Below, piece by piece: positions 56,705 to 64,000 of a stretch of 64,000 nucleotides of DNA. The notes under the pieces were generated by a model. That model did no database searches and was not told where the DNA came from. It saw only the letters and a program-made list of their open reading frames with translations. Made by a program: the position numbers and the translations under genes. The DNA comes from Cryptomeria japonica (Eukaryota > Streptophyta > Pinopsida > Cupressales > Cupressaceae), in NCBI RefSeq assembly GCF_030272615.1, contig NC_081410.1, positions 502,036,442 to 502,100,441 on the forward strand, in the 5' to 3' direction. Positions within the stretch are counted from its first letter, which is position 1. Each line of letters begins with the position of its first letter.

Positions 56705-57798
56705 TGTAAAGCACTGAGAGGGGCAGTGAATTAGTGACACCAAAAATAGTACTACTTTAAACACTGACCGGTCGATAAAATTAACTAATTTGTTAAACAG
56801 TATGCATGCAATCAAAAATGATATAATAGCATCCACAATAAGTAAAACATCCACCATAACACAAGTGTTTATATGTGAAAAATCCAAATAGGTAAAATCT
56901 ATGGTGAGATGGGAATCACAAGTTAACTATCTAGAGTAATAGATAACTAACCGGTTAGGGTCTACAAAATGCTCTGCTAGGAGTGAATCCTGTTAAAGAT
57001 CCCAAATCTTAGTTAAAAGCTATATCATGTAAAAGGTAGTACCCTGTAAGGAGTAACCTCGGTGGAGGATTTCTAAATCCAAACTAATGGATCACTCGGT
57101 TAGAGGATTTGAACAATGAATCTTGTTAGAGCTTACCTGATTAGGGGATTTGACTATTGGAGTGATTATATAACAACACGTGATGTGATCTAGTGATAGC
57201 ACAAATTGCTTGTATAGATCCCCTTCTGCGCACTTAACTCCTTTTTACCAACATACTCTATGACTTAACACTTCTACCTTTACACATAGCATATCATTTT
57301 TGCTCATACAAAATAATTCATTGTGATGTCAATATATAGACATTTTAGATTTCATGTCGGCCTCTAGAAATCATAGCACAGTTACCTAGGTGCAGTGTAT
57401 CTGATCAAGTGATCATAACTCATTGCAAAAATACCACCAAATCTTGTCGGTGAGGATAACTCATCACGACTTGTGATAACTCATCACACAATCAATGAAT
57501 ACCAGCTGGAACAATCAATACTAGTTGGAGTTAAACATATAAACCGTTATCCTTGATTATCCTATGATAATCTCCGTTGTATATTCATGTTGTTGCCAAG
57601 TTATGTTGATCCACTGGTTGTCTCGTATGCATATACCGGTTGTCACTAAGTAGCGGTTAGAAATAAACCTCTAGTATATCGGTCGTAGAATAAATAACTT
57701 TGAAGTTACACCGGTAGACAATATGAATATATATGTGTGTATGTGTTTCATCAATGACAACATATGATGAATTCATTACAATCATCATCAGGCCAACA
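56705..57798 (-). repeat. 3' LTR of element C
   Basis: 1,094 bases; minus-strand start TGTTGGCCTGATGATG, plus-strand left end TGTAAAGCACTGAGAGG. A polypurine tract (minus AAAAGGGGGAGAT) lies next to the start. Its two flanks do not repeat, so it is not a solo LTR. Confidence 0.85.
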
Positions 57799-57900
57799 AT
57801 CTCCCCCTTTTCCATTGATGGCAACACTTAGAAAATTTTATAGTAGTATTGCTAAGTATGCTTACAAAAAAATATACACATAGTCCCCCTGACTACATAC
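57799..57900 (-). other. Element C polypurine tract and 3' untranslated region
   Basis: Minus-strand AAAAGGGGGAGAT at 57811-57799, a second G run (CAGGGGGACTATG, about 57893-57881), and a third (AAAGGGGAGTAG) at about 59450-59439 beyond the solo LTR. Confidence 0.7.
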
Positions 57901-59393
57901 TGTTGGCATATGTGCAGAGTTTGATGACATGATGATATTGTATGTTGTCATTAATGTCAATATGTTGAAGTATGAACCAATATATTGAAGTAAGCAAACT
58001 GGCAAGAGAAGAACCGGTATGATGATGTAAACCGGTATATGTGAAAAAGTAAAGCGGTATATTTGTTCAAGTGAACCGGTATGTTGGAATGTGAACTGGT
58101 ATATGGAAAGTTTTATATTGGAGTTTTATTTGGTATGACTACTGGTTGGTAGTCTCGGCTTTAGGGTTTCTAGTTGATGTATTCCAAGTCTATGTGATTC
58201 GACCGACGACATTCTCTAATGAGTTAGCATTGAAAGGAAGATCAGACCATGTTGCCATGTTAGCCTTGTGCGCGTGAAGGATTTCCTTGAGAATCTTGCA
58301 TGAAGAAGATTGATCGTATCAACCTCTGGAATGTGCGTAGTCTTAGTAAACGATGGAGAGCATGTGATGGGTTATCAACTTCTAGAAGCGGTAAAGAACG
58401 AACAATGAAGAACATCTTGAGATGTGTTCAAGACTATTTTATTCAATGCAATTTGTTTGAACAGTCAGGATTGGACTGACTATATTGATAACCTAAATAT
58501 TTAGGGTTTAGGGTTTATGCTACTAACCTATCTGTTTCCTATAATATTGATGATGATTTGCATTGTGAAGTTGTTGGCAAATGTTATGTGTGTATCCAAG
58601 TGAAGAGATACTTGATTCTTTCCAGACCGAAGAAGTGTCTTGATACCTACAGAGTGTGATTGTAGAAGAAAAGAAACTAAAGTGGATCTGCCTTGGCATT
58701 TAGTGTTGTTATCAGATCAATGTATTACCTATTGACTTCTAACCATTTCAGCAGTTGGAAAATCCCTTAACCGGGTAGCTTTAACAGGCTTTGTGTAAAT
58801 CCTTTAACAAGGTGACTCAAATCAATGAGTTCTTCAAATCCTCTTACGAGGTAACCTTTAACAGGGTTCTAGCCTTTAACCGGGTATTTAGCCATCCCTT
58901 AACCGGGTGATCCCTAGCAGGATCGATTCCTAGCAGAACCTATTATAAAGTCATTAACCGGATTAGGATCCTAACAGAGTGGACTTCAGAAGAGTTTAAA
59001 GAACAACTTGTGGGTATTCATCCCCACCATGGTTTTTCCCAGTTGGTTTTCCACGTGAAACATCAGTGTGTCATGTGTGATGATTAGTATTTTCTATTAA
59101 CTAGTAATGCATGTTGATCTAGTGGTCTTTATTTTTTTGATGTATTACTTGTTTATGCATATGGGTGAACTGTAAAGGAGATATTAGGTATGGTGAAGAT
59201 CTAAGTGTTACCGGTTTATGTCTTTCACAGTCATACTATGTTTTACTAGTAGTATCTTGTTTTAGATCGGTTATATTGTTTACCAATTAGTTCAGTCTTT
59301 GCAGTCAAAATGGTTTAAGGAAGTTTTTGTCTATACTGATTCACCCCCCCTCTCAGTATCTGTTGAGTAGTTATTGTTCATCATTATTCATCA
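57901..59393 (+). repeat. Solo LTR with CATAC duplication
   Basis: 1,493 bases, TGTTGGCATATGTGCAG to TTATTCATCA, flanked by CATAC at 57896-57900 and 59394-59398. Removing it restores the element C untranslated region. Contains the shared block (CCCCACCATGGTTTTTCCC, about 59020-59040, then GGTTTTCCACGTGAAAC) and the end block (GATTCACCCCCCCTCTCAG, 59339). No internal region, so one LTR remains after recombination. Confidence 0.85.
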
Positions 59394-59473
59394 CATACAT
59401 CATACAAATGTTTCAAAAACACACATACATATTTCTACTCCCCTTTGACAACAATGCCAAATTGAAAAGAAAA

Positions 59474-59489
59474 ATATATATATATATAG
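59474..59489. repeat. AT dinucleotide run
   Basis: AAATATATATATATATAGAA in the untranslated tail of element C. Confidence 0.8.
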
Positions 59490-59500
59490 AAAAGTTTGTA

Positions 59501-62470
59501 TCAAAATGTACAGGTTTCTGGAGTAGCTAAAATAGAATCTGCATTCTTGTAGGCTCTCTGCAGTATGTCCACTTGGGATGTGAGGAAACTCTTCAATTCC
59601 TTCAGTGACCAGAGTCTCTTTGCTTTCTCAAGATCATAGGTATCCAACCTATTGTGCAAATCATGCACAGATTTGCTAAAAGCAAAAATAGAGTCTTGGA
59701 GTGGTACATATGCATTACATATCTTTTATAGCTCTTGCTCTATTTCAATTTGCCTTTTAGTGATATCAGAATAAAATAATGAAACATTAGAAGTAGAAGC
59801 AATATATTTGCCTCATGTTTCAGTAGCTTTAGTTAACAAATCTTTATTCAAAGATAGAGCAAGTTTCCTTGTACCAATTGCTTTCATAAGCTGCTTTTCA
59901 TACCTCTTCCTGTAACTCTTCTCAGCATAAGTTTGAGCTACTTCTTCAAGTGACTTAATTTGGTCAGATGCATGAGTAACCAATTGACCAAGTTTGCTAA
60001 TAGGTGTTGTCAGATGTCTTGTAGAAGTTTTCGGTAGTAGACTTGATAAAATATCTATTGCATTCTGAATTGTTTCAGTTTCCATTCTTTGCTCTTTGAG
60101 TCTCCTCTTATGAGCTCTAGATTACATGATAGTTGCAATCTTCATCATTTAAGATGCACTCATATTATCAACAATTATAGGACTGATATGCCTAATGCTT
60201 CATCATCATCTTCATCAGTCTATTGTATGACTAATGCTTTTGCCGGTTCAGAAGATGTTACCTTAACAATTTCTTTCTCTTGTCCTTTCTCCATTTCTTG
60301 TTCAGAAGTCTGTGTGTCAATATTTTCATTAGATTCCTTCTAAATGTTCTATGAAACTGATGGGGATTGGGGTTTCTCAGGTTGTTCCTTTTTGGGTGGA
60401 ACATTTTCTCTTGGTTGAGTTGTCGGTTTCTCAACTGAAGTAACTTGTCAAACAATGATTTCAGGTGGTTGCATAACTGGTACAATGATTTCTCCAGATA
60501 GATCAATTGTATCCTGACTATCATCAACAACTTGGATGATAGTGTCATCCTTCTTCTTGGTAGGATAGACCACATCAACTTTCACAATTTCTTCTTCATC
60601 CATTTTAGGTCTATCAATAGTATCTTGTTCATCCTTAGAAGAATGTATAAGATCTTCTGAGTGTTTGATACTATGAGCAATCTAATGAGTCTCAATCTTA
60701 ATAGTTTGCACTTTTCCATTGATCAGCTTCAATCTTCTTGATTTGTAAGGAAAATGAACTTTATGCTTATCAATCAACTCATTCAACTCATCCTTTGACA
60801 ATTCAGGAAAATATTGTACAAATACATCATCTATGATATCTTTCTTTTTTGCTTTCTCCCATTTATTCAAAAGAACAGTATACAAGGAATTAGAGATGTC
60901 TTTTTCAAGATCTTATGGTAATCTATTTTAATGAAACAAATGATTGATTACCTATTGAATGATTTTCTCCTTTTCTTCTTCACTGAAAGAATCAAAATGT
61001 TCTTTGACATTTTCAAATCTGTTTCTCCCTAATGTTTTCACTATCCTCTCAAATGCAGTCTCAGGATTGTAAGTTGAGATATCAAAGGGCACAGTTTCCT
61101 TTGGCACTTCCTTCATTTTCTTTTCTACTCTACCGATAGCCTTCATCTTCTTGGGTTCTTCCTCAGTGTGAGTGTATTCAAATTTTGCTTGGAGACTTAG
61201 TTTGTGACCACTTTTCTTAGATGCATTCTCCTTCTTTGCATAGGCTTTTGGTGTTAGTTCCTTTCTAGTTTGGACACTTTGTGTCACTCTTGTATTTTTC
61301 ATCATCGAAGGTGCTTGCTCAGCCTTCTTTTTCTTACCTTTACCACTCATGGTAGTAACAATACTAGTTCTAGATTATGCAGTCTAACCTTCAACAACAT
61401 TCAATTTTGCCTTCTTTTTATCCTTTGGAGATGCCAACAGATTATTAGCATAACCAATCAATAAGTCATTGTTGACCTCATAACTCATATCTTCCATTTC
61501 TTCTTCTCTAGGCTCAATTGCCTCCATTAAACAAAAATCAGTGGTAATAGTAAAAATAATGTCCTTAGCAAATTGTATTACCACATACTTAGGGAATCTT
61601 AATCTCATGCTCATTTTCTTTTGAAACTCATTGAAGTATTTGTTCCTTGCAGCAGAAAAGGTGTTCTTCATAGCCTTGATACTATTCTTAATCTAGGCAA
61701 ATACCGATAGATCCTTAGACCATTCAAGATCACATATTCCTGGTAGGAAATTCTGCAAATAAAAGAATAGACCAATTAATAATTGTCCAAATTTAAACTT
61801 TAGACTGCTATCCTTCTTGATGGACTGAATATTTAACATTAATTGGCTTCTTATGGCCTCACATAGGTCATAATTAGCATTTTCAGTTATCATCTTGTAA
61901 GTAGTATGCACCGCTGCTGATGGAACACTATTTAATCTACTAGAGTAAAATACTCGGTAGCCTATAACCATAGCTACCAACTTTATCATTGGGTCCCTGA
62001 TGTTATTGACAGAAAAAAAATACTTATCAGATGTTGATTCAAATAGGGTGTATATTGTCTCTTTTGAAATATACCTCAGCATAGGTACTTCAATGGTTGC
62101 GTAAAAACCAGTTACAACTTGAATAGATTCCTTGGTTATAGTATGAGTCCTTTCTAAATACATGTTTTCTCCATCAACTCGACTCAAAATAATTTGGATA
62201 TGCTCTTCTTCAAAATCTTCAAGGAAGTAAGCTGCGTTATGAAAACCTTTTTCATAAACCCTAATATATTATGTTTGAATCTTCCTATTCTCATTGCAAA
62301 GAGATTTTAATTGAGAAGATTTCAATGCAGCTAGACAAATCTCCTTTAACTACAACACCACTAGGAACTTGTGATAAAGCATTATAAGACACAATTTGTT
62401 CTGCTTCAACAACTTCCATAGGTTTAGATGTAATCATTAATCTCTCTATTAGTTTAGAAGAAGATGCCAT
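59501..62470 (-). pseudogene. Element C ORF2 (pol-less retrotransposon second protein)
   Basis: ATG at 62470 ('MASSSKLIERLMITSKPMEV'), stop TGA at 59501, about 990 residues. Main segments: 62187-61693 ('ITKESIQVVTGFYATIEVPM', 'SVPSAAVHTTYKM', 'GLFFYLQNFLPGICDLEW'), 61671-61384, 61350-60952 (very Lys-rich, 'MSGKGKKKKAEQAPS'), 60885-60682 ('YFPELSKDELNELIDKHK'), a Glu/Thr/Gln-rich linker, and a helical tail from 60085 ('METETIQNAIDILSSLLPK'). 62187 down to 60682 is one frame with only stops; frameshifts lie near 62250, 60200 and the linker. Order and blocks equal element B ORF2, so selection once kept this protein. Function unknown. Confidence 0.8.
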
Positions 62471-62935
62471 TCTAGATAAACTAGATTCGAAGCATGATTT
62501 TTCAAAGAAATGCCTTATTTAATGCACATTGTCTCTTTAACCGATTGAATGCTCAAGTGCACACCATTTAAGTCTTCTCCAACCTTCAAATCTACTTGAT
62601 TACTCAAATAACAATGCACCTTTGACAAATATCAGCCAACAATCCTTTCTCAACTCTGTAAGCACTAAAAAATTATTGCTCGAATGTGTTAGGGTAAGAA
62701 TAACAAAGTGAAAACTCGCTTTTATCCTTTTTACCTACTCCATTAAATGCTCGCTCGTTATAGTTACAAACCCTAATTATACCGCTTAATGATACATATA
62801 TGTAAAACCGATTGAAAACCGATTGACAAAAAGTTATCAAAATTTCATGCATAGAAATTCTCTTACCGCTCCTTTATCTCAAGTGGTCCAGAGGTGGTTT
62901 TACCGTTAAGTTCCCCTTAGCCATATTGAAAAGGA
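62471..62935 (-). other. Spacer between gag and ORF2 of element C
   Basis: No ORF. Minus-strand AAACCACCTCTGGACC and GCGGTAAGAG (about 62900-62860) match the position of similar signals in element B (16343-16375). Confidence 0.5.
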
Positions 62936-63727
62936 TTAATTCACCGGTGTAGAAGTTTCCACATTTGGTGAAGGAACAATTTCTTCTCCAGGTGAGTCAT
63001 CACTCCTCTTCTTCCATATTCGATTCATTTCTTCTCTGGTTTCTTCAACATTAACTTTTTGCTTTCCTTTCTGATCTTTAGAAGGGTTGACCAATTTGTG
63101 ACATTGATAGCAGGCCATACCAGATGATTTCCAAGGTCCTGCATTACCTCTCGCGGTTATTCTTTTGCAATTCATAGCCACGTGACCAAAGTTGTTACAG
63201 ATGGTGCAAATGACATTTGTTACCTTTTCCATCTCAAATGGACTAAACCGGTTGCTGTAGGGTCTTTTCTAGTTCATGTTGACCCGGTTGTCAAAATTTC
63301 TTATCTAGTTTCCATTTTGTCTTGAATGCATATGTGGTATAGGATTATTCTCTCCATGTTTGCATTCAACTGATCTATGTCCATACATTTTACATGTGAA
63401 GCAATGACCTTCATATTTCTTGGACACATACCTAGCATTAGTATTGTAGCTTGCATTTCTATTAGGTTTGTCTCTACAAACATATGCAGTGTGACCAAGT
63501 TTATGGAAAACAAAACAAATAGGTTTAAAGACCTTCTTACCAGTAGGATTTTTGACCTTAGGAGCATATTTGTTCCTAAGAGTGTTGCTCTTGGTACCGG
63601 AGGATTCACCTTTTTTAGATGTGTGATAACCCGGTCCAAAGGTATCACCATTCATCCTTTGAGATAGAACTTCTGTTGAACTTCTCCAATTTCCCATTTT
63701 CTTTAGTGAGTTGTCTATTACATACTT
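62936..63727 (-). pseudogene. Element C gag, C-terminal part with zinc knuckles
   Basis: Begins inside the protein ('YVIDNSLKKMGNWRSSTEVL'), then 'FGPGYHTSKKGESSGTKSN' which equals the 'LGYKGK..KKGESS' zone of element B. Knuckles: CFVFHKLGHTAYVC (second Cys lost), CFTCKMYGHRSVEC, CTICNNFGHVAMNC and a CYQCHK start whose second half is lost. A TAG near 63305 divides the first two from the last two. The N-terminal coiled coil is missing because of the LTR at 63728. Confidence 0.85.
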
Positions 63728-64000
63728 GAATAGTCCCAAAGACACTGAGGTGGGGGGGGGCTGAATCGGCGTCTAACCGGTTAACAGAAGATTTAACTTG
63801 TTTGTAACTTTATAACCCAAATTAATATATCGTTAAACAAGTAATAATGCAATAAAGAGAAATAATAGTTTAACCATCAATGCACACCATACCACAGATA
63901 TTTTTGGCGAGGAAACCTAATAGGGGCAAAACCTCAATGGGATTTATGACCCACAATATTTACTCACTCACCAATATGATTAAATATTACTTATACATTA
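63728..64000 (-). repeat. Start of another LTR, cut by the window end
   Basis: Plus-strand TGAATAGTCCCAAAGACACTGAGG then a G10 run and CTGAATC is the reverse of the GATTCACCCC end block; the reverse of the shared block appears at about 63905-63960. It is not the same sequence as the element C LTR, so it is an insertion in gag, with TACTT (63723-63727) as possible target repeat. Confidence 0.6.

Larger units (their letters stand above)
56705..63727 (-). mobile_element. Element C: minus-strand pol-less LTR retrotransposon
   Basis: In minus sense: gag with knuckles (63727-62936), spacer, ORF2 (62470-59501), untranslated region, polypurine tract (57813-57799), 3' LTR (57798-56705). The 5' LTR is not in the window. 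The gag N-terminus is cut by another LTR at 63728. A solo LTR (57901-59393) interrupts the 3' region. It is inserted in element D gag; GGACA (56700-56704) would be its target repeat. Confidence 0.85.

Noticed and set aside
56705-57798. Solo LTR
   Set aside because: Flanks do not repeat (GGACA and ATCTC), and a polypurine tract plus related ORF2 and gag on the same strand make it the 3' LTR of element C.
1-64000. tRNA, rRNA, CRISPR or pararetrovirus sequence
   Set aside because: I saw no cloverleaf-like gene, rRNA core, or regular repeat-spacer array. RT-bearing segments all lie in LTR elements with integrase, which excludes a pararetrovirus.

Overview
The window looks like intergenic DNA from a large, AT-rich, repeat-packed plant nuclear genome. 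I found no cellular gene with an intact reading frame, no rRNA, no tRNA and no CRISPR array. Almost everything is LTR retrotransposon in different states of decay. Plant origin follows from the element types: a Ty3/gypsy chromovirus with a chromodomain, a Tat-type Ty3/gypsy element with two RNase H domains and a plant mobile domain (PMD) unit, and Ty1/copia elements primed by initiator tRNA-Met. The depth of nesting and age of the copies suggest a very large genome, possibly a gymnosperm, but I cannot name the species.

Layout. 1-3347: 3' end of element A (ORF2 remnant, several PPT-like tracts, 3' LTR), inserted into a decayed plus-strand Ty1/copia polyprotein (3348-6640) with a possible short LTR at 7081-7379. 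8777-9235: piece of another LTR. 9236-52827: a five-level nest read from ends and target-site duplications (TSDs). A plus-strand chromovirus (9236-52827) holds a minus-strand Ty1/copia (12160-49536). That holds a plus-strand element B with no pol (13286-43610, TSD ACCAG). B holds a roughly 4.9 kb element that looks like a solo long LTR (17104-39359, TSD GTGTA). That in turn holds a 17.4 kb minus-strand Tat element (19101-36488, TSD GTAGG). 52828-54579: old flanking sequence. 54580-56704: 5' end of element D, same family as A. 56705-63727: minus-strand element C, related to B, itself interrupted by a solo LTR (57901-59393, TSD CATAC). 63728-64000: part of one more LTR.

Two systems stand out. 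First, elements A, B, C and D belong to a group whose Gag carries a coiled coil and four CCHC zinc knuckles. It is followed, where that region is visible, by a second long protein (about 1,000-1,100 residues, basic middle, coiled-coil tail) with no protease, integrase, reverse transcriptase or RNase H. They look like pol-less elements that must borrow enzymes. Second, the Tat element has one uninterrupted 2,608-codon gag-pol frame, broken only by about 26 nonsense codons, most of them TAG at Gln sites. Its pol has a G-patch, a long linker and dual RNase H. On the opposite strand, between pol and the 3' LTR, it carries a PMD unit with its own TATA box and a candidate first exon. Clusters of the palindrome TCGTACGA occur in its leader and in its PMD unit.

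The decay has a clear signature: stops in conserved domains are mainly TAG and some TGA, as expected from C-to-T change at methylated CAG and at CGA/TGG sites.
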